DNA from: JANNHP01 sp031404455
Lineage (GTDB): Bacteria; Planctomycetota; JAJSAM01; JAJVHW01
Assembly: GCA_031404455.1 (NCBI GenBank)
Contig: JANNHP010000040.1
Coordinates: 1 to 10,426, forward strand
DNA length: 10,426 nt
Direction: 5' to 3'
Below are positions 1-6,873 of the stretch, piece by piece. How positions within the stretch are numbered: the stretch's first letter is position 1; each line of letters begins with the position of its first letter. Position numbers and translations under genes: made by a program. The notes under the pieces are model-generated. The model was given only the letters and a program-made list of their open reading frames with translations. It ran no database searches and was not told the origin of the DNA.

Positions 1-32
1 ACGGCGACCAGCGAATGGGTGAGACGTTTCAT
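1..32 (-). CDS. 5' end of an unidentified exported-protein gene (partial)
   Basis: Only the first ten or so codons are inside the window. On the minus strand an ATG at 32-30 begins MKRLTHSLVAV and runs off the left edge. A GGAGG ribosome binding site lies at 43-39, six bases before the ATG, which is the best Shine-Dalgarno match in the window and the main reason for calling a gene here. Two basic residues followed by a turn to hydrophobic residues look like the start of a signal peptide or membrane anchor, but too little is visible to be sure. The gene follows the ECF sigma factor on the same strand after about 100 bases, so it may be its co-transcribed or regulated neighbour. Function unknown. 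Confidence 0.6.
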   Translation of the reverse strand, partial: MKRLTHSLVA

Positions 33-83
33 CGTTGTCCTCCACAGACGGCGCCACTGTGGGGCCGTCGCACGCGGAGTCGT

Positions 84-110
84 CTCTTATTGGCATCAGA
101 TCGCTGTCAC
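84..110 (-). promoter_or_regulatory. weak candidate promoter for the left-edge gene
   Basis: The stretch 33-133 between the sigma factor stop and the left-edge ATG contains an AT-richer patch that stands out locally. On the minus strand GTGACA (110-105) and TAAGAG (89-84) could serve as -35 and -10 boxes. The spacing is only 15 bases and neither match is good. An ECF-type promoter for the neighbouring sigma factor is equally possible but cannot be recognised without a known consensus. Downstream, between this patch and the GGAGG, bases 42-69 can fold into two mutually exclusive stems: CCACAG 42-47 with CTGTGG 57-62, or GACGGC 47-52 with GCCGTC 64-69. Confidence 0.2.
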
Positions 111-133
111 GCCGCACCGGCACCGCGTCTCCG

Positions 134-871
134 TCAGTACGCCAACGCGGCGAGCAGATGCCGGATCTCGTCGTCCACCTCGGCGGCGTCGGCGACGGTC
201 TCGGCGATCGCTTCGCGGAGCGCGTCGCGGTAGCGGCGGCGCAGGCGGTGGACGGCCACCTTCACGGCGCCCTCGGACATCCCGAGGCGCGCGGCGGTCT
301 CGGCGTGCGGCGGACCGCCTTCGCCCGCGAGATACGGACGCAGCCCGTCGAACAGGTCGCCGCGACCAGCCGACGCCTCCTCGGCGCGAAGCCGCGCCAT
401 CACGCGGTCGAGGAGCGCGAGCGCCCAGCGCCGCTCGAACACACGCTCGGGCGTGCGGTCGTCCGCCGGTTCGAGCAGCACGCGGCTCTCGCCGTCGGCG
501 AAGTCGAGCGGGAGCGGGGCGCGCCCGCCGCCGCGCTTCTGCGCTCGGCCCTTCTCGCGTTCTTTCGACGCGTGGTGACGGAACGACGCGATGAGGAACG
601 TGCGGAACCGGCCGCGTTCGCGGTTCGCCTGCTTCACGTAGTCCTTCTCGATCGCCTCGGCGAAGAACGACTGCACGAGGTCCTGCGCATCCGCGGGCGG
701 CGTGCCGCGGCGGCGTTCGAACGCGTAGAGCGGGAACCAGTACTCGCGGCAGAGGTCCTCGAGCGCCTCGGGGCCGCCCGAGTCGTCCGAGTCGCCCGCC
801 GCGACCACCATGCTCCAGCGCGTGGTCAGGAAGCGCGGGGAACCCTGAGGGCCCATGGGATCGGCGGTCAT
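134..871 (-). CDS. ECF-family RNA polymerase sigma factor (planctomycete type)
   Basis: A 245-residue protein that would direct RNA polymerase to a dedicated promoter set. Residues 14-100 match sigma region 2 as seen in the long ECF factors of Planctomycetota, Verrucomicrobiota and Acidobacteriota: FLTTRWS (14-20), EYWFPLYAFERRRG (43-56), AQDLVQSFF (62-70) and RERGRFRTFL (84-93). A basic linker, KEREKGRAQKRGGG (103-116), is also typical of this group. Residues 186-218 form the region 4 helix-turn-helix (AARLGMSEGAVKVAVHRLR). No separate anti-sigma factor gene is visible. The start at 871 is chosen because the homology begins there and because ATG 871-869 overlaps the TGA of the upstream kinase (870-868) as ATGA, a sign of translational coupling. 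The reading frame stays open upstream to 1723, but that part is antiparallel shadow of the kinase gene. The coupling suggests the kinase regulates this factor, possibly by phosphorylation; that is inference. Confidence 0.92.
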   Translation of the reverse strand: MTADPMGPQGSPRFLTTRWSMVVAAGDSDDSGGPEALEDLCREYWFPLYAFERRRGTPPADAQDLVQSFFAEAIEKDYVKQANRERGRFRTFLIASFRHHASKEREKGRAQKRGGGRAPLPLDFADGESRVLLEPADDRTPERVFERRWALALLDRVMARLRAEEASAGRGDLFDGLRPYLAGEGGPPHAETAARLGMSEGAVKVAVHRLRRRYRDALREAIAETVADAAEVDDEIRHLLAALAY

Positions 872-2592
872 CGGTGGAGCCGCCCGTCCTCGTCGTCGCC
901 GTCCGCGGCACCCGCGCGGGTCTCCCAGTCGTCGTCGAGCAGCACCCACGCCTCGCCGTCGCGCCGCACCGCCACCGACAGGGCGGTCCAGTCCGTCGAG
1001 AAGACCGCGCGTCCCGAACGTCCGTCCGGTTCGAGCGCGATCGCGTGGAGACGGTAGTTCGCCGCGTCGCGGGCGACGCGCGCGCTGCCGCCGAACCGGT
1101 CGCCGACCGTGCGTCGCACGAACGCGGGTCCCATGGCCGCCCAGACCGCGTTGATCGCGCGAACGATCGCTGCGCGGTCCTCCGCGGACGACAGTTCGCG
1201 CCCGCCGTGGACGAGGCGGGCGTCGAGCGCGACGGCGTTCACATCTGCCTCGACGAACCGATGCGGCGCGGGAGGTGCGTCGCGGCGACGCTCCACCGCG
1301 GGCGTGGTGATGAGGACCGCCGGCGCGCCGCAGCAGAGGGCGAGGCCGTTCAGGACGACGCCCGACACCGCCCACGGCAGTCCTGTGAGACGGCCGCCCG
1401 AGCGCCCGATCTGGAGCCAGGCGACCGCGCTCAGCACGAGAGCGAGGAGCACCACGACGCCCCCCGCGGTCGCCCCGACGATCGGGCAGACGAGATCCTC
1501 GGTCTCGAGGTGCGTGACGCTCTCCGCGATCGCCCACGCGAGCGCGCCGACGCCGAACGCCGCCGGCAGGCCCATCGCTCCGGCGACCGCGAGCCGGGAG
1601 AGACGCGGAACGGGCGCGGCCGCCGCGGCGCGCGTCGCCGCCGGAACGACCGGCGCAGGCGGCGGCGCTGGGCCGTCGACGATCGCCGTGATCCGGTCCT
1701 TCACGTCGGACGCGTGCTGCCACCGGCGGTCGCGCTCGCGCTCGAGCGCGCGCAGCACCACGGCATCGAGGCGCGCGTCCATCGGCGTGTGCTCGGAGGG
1801 ACGCGGGAACGTCCCGAGCGGAAGTTCGCCGGTGAGCATCTCGTAGAACACCACGCCGAGGGAGTAGATGTCCGCGCGGTGGTCCACGCTGTCGGGCTCC
1901 TTGTACTGCTCGGGCGCCATGTAGTGGAGCGTCCCCATCACCTGGCCCGCGCGCGTGATCGCGACGTCGACGGGCGCTCGCCGCACGAGCTTCGCGAGAC
2001 CGAAGTCGGCGATCTTCACGCGCCCCGCGCGGTCGATGAGGATGTTCTCAGGCTTGATGTCGCGGTGGACGACGCCGTTGTCGTGCGCGTACTGCAGCGC
2101 GTCGCAGACCTGCGGCACGATCGCCATCGCCTCGCGCGGCGAAAGCTTCCCGTCATGCATCGCCTGCCGGAGGTTCGTGCCGTCCACGTACTCCATCGAG
2201 AGGTGGAAGAGCCCGCCCGATTCGCCGAAGTCGTGCACGCCGACGATGTTGGGGTGCTGCAGGCGCGCGAGCGTGCGCGCTTCGCGCGTGAAGCGCTCCG
2301 CGAAGCCCGGCTCGCGCGCCGACTCCGGCGGCAGCACCTTCAGCGCAACGTGCCGGTCGAGCCCCTTGTGGCGCGCCTTGTAGACGACGCCCATGCCGCC
2401 CTGGCCGAGGAGTTCCTCGATCTCGAGGTGCGGGAAGTGTTTCGCGATCTCCTCGGCGAGGGGAGCGTCGGGCGCGGCTTCGCCCCCCGTCCCGTCGGCG
2501 AGTCCGGCGGCGAGGAGGCAGCGCGGACACTCCGCACCGGCACCCGCCGTGAGGGGAGCGCCGCATCGCTTGCATCTCGCTGGATCCGTCAT
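868..2592 (-). CDS. membrane-anchored Hanks-type serine/threonine protein kinase
   Basis: A 574-residue kinase. Residues 7-25 hold a CxxC-x11-CxxC zinc-ribbon-like finger. The kinase domain, about 57-300, is intact: glycine loop GQGGMG (63-68), ATP-binding Lys85 in HVALKV, catalytic HRDIKPEN (176-183, Asp178), DFG (196-198), APE (226-228) and DIYSLG (241-246). An Ala/Pro-rich linker leads to three likely membrane segments at about 335-357, 367-393 and 403-430. The last two, with SGGRLTGLPWAVSGVVLNG between and within them, recall DUF4190-type membrane modules. The C-terminal 130 residues are a soluble domain I do not recognise. With three crossings it would lie on the opposite side of the membrane from the kinase and could be a sensor. 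The start at 2592 has GGAG eight bases upstream and gives the cysteine finger expected at the N-terminus. The stop overlaps the ATG of the ECF sigma gene, so kinase and sigma are probably made together. Substrate unknown; the sigma factor is the obvious candidate. Confidence 0.95.
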   Translation of the reverse strand: MTDPARCKRCGAPLTAGAGAECPRCLLAAGLADGTGGEAAPDAPLAEEIAKHFPHLEIEELLGQGGMGVVYKARHKGLDRHVALKVLPPESAREPGFAERFTREARTLARLQHPNIVGVHDFGESGGLFHLSMEYVDGTNLRQAMHDGKLSPREAMAIVPQVCDALQYAHDNGVVHRDIKPENILIDRAGRVKIADFGLAKLVRRAPVDVAITRAGQVMGTLHYMAPEQYKEPDSVDHRADIYSLGVVFYEMLTGELPLGTFPRPSEHTPMDARLDAVVLRALERERDRRWQHASDVKDRITAIVDGPAPPPAPVVPAATRAAAAAPVPRLSRLAVAGAMGLPAAFGVGALAWAIAESVTHLETEDLVCPIVGATAGGVVVLLALVLSAVAWLQIGRSGGRLTGLPWAVSGVVLNGLALCCGAPAVLITTPAVERRRDAPPAPHRFVEADVNAVALDARLVHGGRELSSAEDRAAIVRAINAVWAAMGPAFVRRTVGDRFGGSARVARDAANYRLHAIALEPDGRSGRAVFSTDWTALSVAVRRDGEAWVLLDDDWETRAGAADGDDEDGRLHR

Positions 2593-2679
2593 CGTCGCGT
2601 CTCCGGGGCCATCTTCGCCCCTTCATGACGGAAACGCGCGCTCAGGTTTCACCCGCGCGGGGGGCGCGCCGGCGCCGCG
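2593..2679 (-). other. short intergenic spacer with a GC-rich hairpin
   Basis: The 87 bases between the pseudokinase-ATPase stop and the kinase start hold no gene. CGCGCG at 2635-2640 can pair with CGCGCG at 2654-2659, with an inner GGT/ACC pair closing a three-base loop. There is no run of T on the minus-strand exit side, so this is a poor intrinsic terminator. The spacer is short enough for read-through from the upstream gene. I see no convincing -35/-10 pair. The kinase's own GGAG ribosome binding site lies at its left end. Confidence 0.35.
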
Positions 2680-5600
2680 TCAGACCGGGACGGTGCCGGA
2701 CGCCCGGCTCTCGCGCGCGTTCGCGGACGTGCGGGCGAGGGCCGCGCCGGCGAGGATCTCGCGGTGCGGGCTCATCGTGGCGTAGACGCGCTCGCGGTCC
2801 TCGCGCACCATCTCGGCGGTCGCCTGGACGAGCGCGACTTCGGCCTGCTGCATCTTGCGGTCAGCCTCGACGTTGCGGCCGAGGACGCGGAGCACGAGCG
2901 CGTTCACGAAGAGCATCTCGAGGCGCATCGTGTCGCCCGCGCGCACGCCTTCGATCATGGCGCCGGCCTCGGCGACCGTGGCGAGCGCCTCTTCCTCGGC
3001 ACCGCGGCGCGCGCAGATCAGCGCGAGGAAGGAGAGCGCGAGCGCGGCGGCGTACCGCGCATTCTGGAGGACGGCGAGGTCGCGGGCCTCGACGAGCATC
3101 AGACGTCCCTGCGTCGCGTCGCCGCCGAAGACCTCCACGCGGCCGGCGCCGAGCAGCGCCGCGGCGAGACCGCCCTGGTCGTCGGCGCGGCGGAACTGCG
3201 TGATCGCGCGTTCGAAGATGCCGCGCGCGACGGCGAACTCGCCGCCCTGGCGCCCGACCTCGCCGAGCCCCGTCAGCGAGTAACCCATGAGCCGCGCGTC
3301 GCCGAGGTCGCGCGCCGCGCGCATCGCGTCGCCGTAGTTGGCGCGCGCATCGTCGAACATGCCGAGCACGTAGTCCACCGTCGCGAGGTTGAGGAGCGCG
3401 ACGACTTCATTGTGCCGCGCGCTGATGCGGCGGCTCACCTGCAGGCACTCGTTGTGGACGGTGCGGGCCTCGGCGTGACGCTGCGCCTCCTGCAGCACCA
3501 TGCCGAGACGTCCGAGGACGCGCGCCTCGGCGTGTCCGTCGCCGACGGACCGCTCGATGGCGAGCGCGCGGCGCAGGAGCCCCTCGGCCTTCACGAGATC
3601 GCCCGACGCCGCTGCGATGTTGCCGAGGCTCGCGAGAGCCGCCGCCTCGCGGGCGAGGTCGCCCTCGCGCCGGTAGATGTGCATCGCCGTGCGGTGAAGT
3701 TCCTCGGCGTGCTCGAACGATCCGACGCCCTGGCTGATGTTGCCGAGCGTGTGCAGCGCCTCGGCCTCGGCGGGGACGTCCGAGCGGCGGCGCGCCATCT
3801 CGAGCATCTCGTTGACGTGGTTGCGCGCCTCCTGGTAACGCGCCTCGCGGAAGGCGATCGCGCCGAGCAGCGCCTGGCAGTTCGTGGCGACACGGTCGGC
3901 GCCGGCGCGCAGTGCCGCGACGAGCGCCTCGCGCGCCTCCGTCACGGCGACGTGCATCTCCTCCACCGCGAAGCGCAGGCGCGACGATTCGTAGAGCGCC
4001 ACGGCCACGCGCGTGCCGTCGTTCATCGAGCGGGACCTGAGCAGCGCCTCGTCGATGACTTCGCGCTGCTCCACGCGCCGGAGCTGGTGCCCGAGGAACT
4101 CGGCGCGCGTGATCAGCATGTCCACGAGCTCGCCGGCGCGGTCCGGGTCGGCCGCGAGCGTGCGCGACGCGAGCTCTGCGAGGCGTTCGGCGTCGCCGAG
4201 GCGCCACGTGTTGCGCAGGTGCGCCAGCGCCGTGCCCACGTAGAGGAGCCCCTCGGTCGAGCGGCCGGCGAGGAGGTAGTGCCACGCCACGCGGTAGCTG
4301 AGGATCCCGTGGATCTCGGCCGGCGGACGGCTCTTCGGGTTCCTGCTCGCGAGGAAGGCGTTCGCGGTCGCCTCGTGCCCGGCGGCGTACGCGGCGTCGT
4401 CGAGCGCGTCGTTGACGTGGTCGAAGAGGCCGTTCGTCGCGAACCGGCGCGCGAGGCCCAAACCCTCGACGAGCGTCTGGGCCGAGAGGTTCTCGAGCGC
4501 CCGGTCCATCTGCAGAGCGCTGATGCCGAGCGCCAGGTTGACGACCTCGGAGTCGAACGCGAAGCCCTGCACCGCGGCCATCGAGAGCACGGACCGCTCG
4601 GTCGCTCCGAGGCGCGAGACGCGGCGGCTCCAGATCGCGTCCTCGGACTCGGGGAGTTCGGCGGTGAGCGCGCGCTCCGTGAGGCAGAGACGCCGCTGGT
4701 CGTCGCGGACGAGCACGCCCTCGATCTCGAGCAGGCGCAGCGTCTCGACGATCCGCGACGCGGAGCCTTCCGTCGAGGCGTGCATCCTCCTGCAGAGCAC
4801 GTCGGTCCGGTCGTCGGACGCGACGAGCGACATCACGAGGCGCCGGGTCTCCTCCGCGGTCATCGCGTCGAGCTTCACGGTCGCGACGCGGTCGAGCGCG
4901 CGGAGGTTCGTGAGCACCTGCGTCAGCGCGGCGGTCTTCGCGACCGGCTGGTACGTGGCGATGACGAAGAGCGGCATTTCGCCGCTGAGCCGCGAGACGC
5001 GCTCGAAGAGCTCGAGCGCCTCGGGGTCCGCCCACTGGAGGTTCTCGATGACGAGCACGACCGGCGTCTTCGCGCAGAGGGTGGCGAGGCAGCGCGCGAA
5101 CGCGGCGGCGATCGAGTCCCTCGTGAGCGGCACGGACCTCGGCGGCGGCTCGCTGCCGGAGAGGAACGCCGCGAACGAGGTCGCCATGCCGGACGCGTCG
5201 CCGAGGAGCGGCGCGATCTGGTCGGGCTCGACGTCGCGGCCGTCGGCGACGAGGCGCATCACCGCCTCGGTGAACGCGCGCATCGGGCGGCCGATGCCGA
5301 GACGGCGGTGCTCGCCCGCGAGGACGAGCGGCGCCTCCGCGGCGGGCAGGCGGTCGAAGTGGTCGAGCAGCGCGTCGACGAGCCGCGTCTTTCCGGACCC
5401 GGGCCCGCCCTGGATCAGCCGGACCTGGCCGCCGCGGTCGCGGATGCGCCCGGCGGCGTCGGTCAGGCCGTGCAGTTCGTCGGCCCGGTCGACGAGCGGC
5501 GCGTCGTGCTTCGCGAGGCGCAGCCCGCGGCGGCGGCGCGACTCGATCCACGCCGCGTCGGGTGCCGGGACGGCCGCGGGGATGGGCAGCGGCATCGGCT

Positions 5601-6516
5601 CGGACTCGGGGCGCTCGCGCGCGCCGCGGTCCTCCACGTACGATTCCTGCGCGATGTTGAGGCTCTTCCACCAGGCGCTCTCGCGGCGCTCCTCGAGCAC
5701 CTGCGCGAGCTGGGGGAAGGACGAGAACCTCCGCGCGCGCTCCACCTGCAGCAGCGCGAAGACGACTTCGTCGAGGAAGATCGAGAGCCGCGGGTGCACG
5801 TCGGACGGCCTGCGCGCGGCGAAGCTCTCCGGTTCGCAGATGAGCGCCTGCGCGTCGTCGGGACGGTGCCAGCGCCCGGTCATCGCGCGGAAGAGCGTGG
5901 CGCCGAGCGAGTAGAGGTCGGCGCGCTCGTCGGCCTTGTCGCGGGCGCGGATCGCCTCGGGAGCGGCGCAGGCAAGGGCGGCCGGCGCGGGTCCCGCGGC
6001 CGGACGGACAGCCGCGTGCGCGGGGCCGAAGCCCGGGTCGAGGACGACGACCGTCGTGTCCTCGCGGACGATCAGCGTGTCGGGCGAGAGGCCGATCACC
6101 GAGACGCCCGCGCGGTGCACGGCCGCGAGGGCGTCGGTGGTCTGGCGCGCGATGGCGTCCACGAAGAGGTCGGGGATGGTTCCGGCGCCGGCGAGCACCT
6201 CGGTCAGCGTGCGGCCCTCGACCCAGGGCGCCGCGGACCAGAAGCGACGGCCGCCGGGACCGTCCGCGATCCCAGCGTCGAGCGGGGACGAGACGCCCGC
6301 CGAGGCGATCCGCTTCGCGCGCACGTGCTCGCGCTCGAGCTCGTGCAGCACGGCGCCGCCGCCCGCGTCGTAGTCCGCGACGAGGCGGAGCTGCACGATC
6401 GCGCCGACGGGGAAGGGTCCGCCGCCCTGCACGACGCGGGCACGGTAGGCCTTGCCGGGGCCGCCACGCGGCGCCGGTTCGACGATCTCGTAGAAGTGGA
6501 TTCTCTCGGCCGACAT
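2680..6516 (-). CDS. pseudokinase - P-loop (STAND-type) ATPase - TPR signalling protein
   Basis: A 1278-residue multidomain protein. Residues 5-280 align in outline with a serine/threonine kinase (ERIHFYEI at the start, AAPEAIRARD near 184, ERADLYSLGATLFRAMTG near 197-214) but lack the catalytic residues. The glycine loop is PRGGPGKAY, the VALK lysine position reads VQLR, HRDLKPEN is replaced by VIGLSPDT (140-147) and DFG by DPG (160-162). Residues about 340-560 form an AAA_16/STAND-like ATPase with Walker A GGPGSGKT (370-377). Its Walker B-like VVLVIENLQWAD (486-497) has the usual DD pair replaced by EN. Residues about 740-1240 are a helical array, clearest as TPRs at about 915-1145 (for example ALHTLGNISQGVGSFEHAEEL). 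No DNA-binding domain or membrane segment is visible. The start at 6516 (MSAERIHF) is where kinase-like homology begins; in-frame starts at 6582 and 6570 have no better ribosome binding site. The protein probably acts as a nucleotide-switched scaffold or sensor for the downstream kinase, but this is inferred from order alone. Confidence 0.88.
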   Translation of the reverse strand: MSAERIHFYEIVEPAPRGGPGKAYRARVVQGGGPFPVGAIVQLRLVADYDAGGGAVLHELEREHVRAKRIASAGVSSPLDAGIADGPGGRRFWSAAPWVEGRTLTEVLAGAGTIPDLFVDAIARQTTDALAAVHRAGVSVIGLSPDTLIVREDTTVVVLDPGFGPAHAAVRPAAGPAPAALACAAPEAIRARDKADERADLYSLGATLFRAMTGRWHRPDDAQALICEPESFAARRPSDVHPRLSIFLDEVVFALLQVERARRFSSFPQLAQVLEERRESAWWKSLNIAQESYVEDRGARERPESEPMPLPIPAAVPAPDAAWIESRRRRGLRLAKHDAPLVDRADELHGLTDAAGRIRDRGGQVRLIQGGPGSGKTRLVDALLDHFDRLPAAEAPLVLAGEHRRLGIGRPMRAFTEAVMRLVADGRDVEPDQIAPLLGDASGMATSFAAFLSGSEPPPRSVPLTRDSIAAAFARCLATLCAKTPVVLVIENLQWADPEALELFERVSRLSGEMPLFVIATYQPVAKTAALTQVLTNLRALDRVATVKLDAMTAEETRRLVMSLVASDDRTDVLCRRMHASTEGSASRIVETLRLLEIEGVLVRDDQRRLCLTERALTAELPESEDAIWSRRVSRLGATERSVLSMAAVQGFAFDSEVVNLALGISALQMDRALENLSAQTLVEGLGLARRFATNGLFDHVNDALDDAAYAAGHEATANAFLASRNPKSRPPAEIHGILSYRVAWHYLLAGRSTEGLLYVGTALAHLRNTWRLGDAERLAELASRTLAADPDRAGELVDMLITRAEFLGHQLRRVEQREVIDEALLRSRSMNDGTRVAVALYESSRLRFAVEEMHVAVTEAREALVAALRAGADRVATNCQALLGAIAFREARYQEARNHVNEMLEMARRRSDVPAEAEALHTLGNISQGVGSFEHAEELHRTAMHIYRREGDLAREAAALASLGNIAAASGDLVKAEGLLRRALAIERSVGDGHAEARVLGRLGMVLQEAQRHAEARTVHNECLQVSRRISARHNEVVALLNLATVDYVLGMFDDARANYGDAMRAARDLGDARLMGYSLTGLGEVGRQGGEFAVARGIFERAITQFRRADDQGGLAAALLGAGRVEVFGGDATQGRLMLVEARDLAVLQNARYAAALALSFLALICARRGAEEEALATVAEAGAMIEGVRAGDTMRLEMLFVNALVLRVLGRNVEADRKMQQAEVALVQATAEMVREDRERVYATMSPHREILAGAALARTSANARESRASGTVPV

Positions 6517-6676
6517 GGGAAACGCTGCCCGGGCCAGTTCCCGCTGAACGCGGGAAGAGGTCCCTCCCATCCATCGGCACATCGGATTCCCGGAATGAGT
6601 CCCGAATTGGCGGGCTCGGGACGGGCTCGCTTCGCCCTGCCCGGGGAGGACCCCGCCCGAAACGAGAATCGAGCTC
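6517..6676 (-). promoter_or_regulatory. leader of the pseudokinase gene with a perfect 7-bp hairpin
   Basis: No gene is supported here. The clearest structure is a perfect inverted repeat, TTCCCGC at 6538-6544 and GCGGGAA at 6550-6556, with a five-base loop. It lies 22 bases upstream of the chosen ATG. It could be a dyad operator or an RNA hairpin in the leader. Further upstream, 6583-6600 contains a short symmetric ATTCCCGGAAT. I find no good Shine-Dalgarno sequence before the ATG and no convincing -35/-10 boxes, which is common in GC-rich planctomycete-like DNA. A start further upstream (6570 or 6582) would put the hairpin inside the coding region. Confidence 0.4.
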
Positions 6677-6873
6677 AAAGGGTGTGAAGAAACCCCGCGC
6701 GAGCGTCGGTTGGGCCCTGGCGAGCCTCCTGCAAGGCGCTCGCGCGAAGGCAACTCCGCTGAGTTTCCAAGCGCGAGCTACGCGGCAGCAGGCCGCCAGG
6801 GCTCAACTCACCGTCGCTCAGACCGGAGCGCACTCACAACGCCGGCGCCGCGCGGGGTTCCTTCACACCCTTT
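6677..6873. repeat. 197-bp imperfect palindrome with 25-bp inverted ends (MITE-like or structured RNA)
   Basis: The outer arms, 6677-6701 and 6849-6873, are inverted copies matching at 24 of 25 bases (the mismatch is 6690 against 6860). Each arm begins AAAGGGTGTGAAG and ends AACCCCGCGCG when read inward. The symmetry continues inward: 6702-6709 pairs with 6811-6818 at 7 of 8, 6711-6732 pairs with 6785-6806 with few mismatches, and 6738-6745 pairs perfectly with 6771-6778. GGCAACTC (6749-6756) and GAGTTTCC (6761-6768) flank a CGCT loop. The right arm carries about 30 extra bases (6819-6848) with their own small stem. The right end includes the final base of the stop codon of the 6873-7985 gene. 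No coding potential and no target-site duplication is visible. It may be a miniature transposable element, a REP/BIME-like repeat, or a long transcribed hairpin between operons. Confidence 0.8.

Noticed and set aside
872..1723. Upstream extension of the sigma factor reading frame
   Set aside because: The extra 284 residues overlap the kinase gene in another frame and carry no sigma motif; homology starts at the ATGA overlap.
874..2628. A 584-codon plus-strand frame opposite the kinase gene
   Set aside because: Antisense shadow without motifs; the kinase on the other strand has all its catalytic motifs.
2764..6687. A 1307-codon open frame on the plus strand opposite the pseudokinase-ATPase gene
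   Set aside because: It has no recognisable motifs and is dominated by Arg, Ala, Glu, Val and His from the complement of GC-rich codons. The minus-strand frame has clear domains, so this is an antisense shadow.
6517..6753. Longer N-terminus of the pseudokinase protein starting inside the palindrome
   Set aside because: The added 79 residues show no domain, and the kinase-like alignment begins at the ATG at 6516. Starts at 6570 and 6582 cannot be fully excluded.
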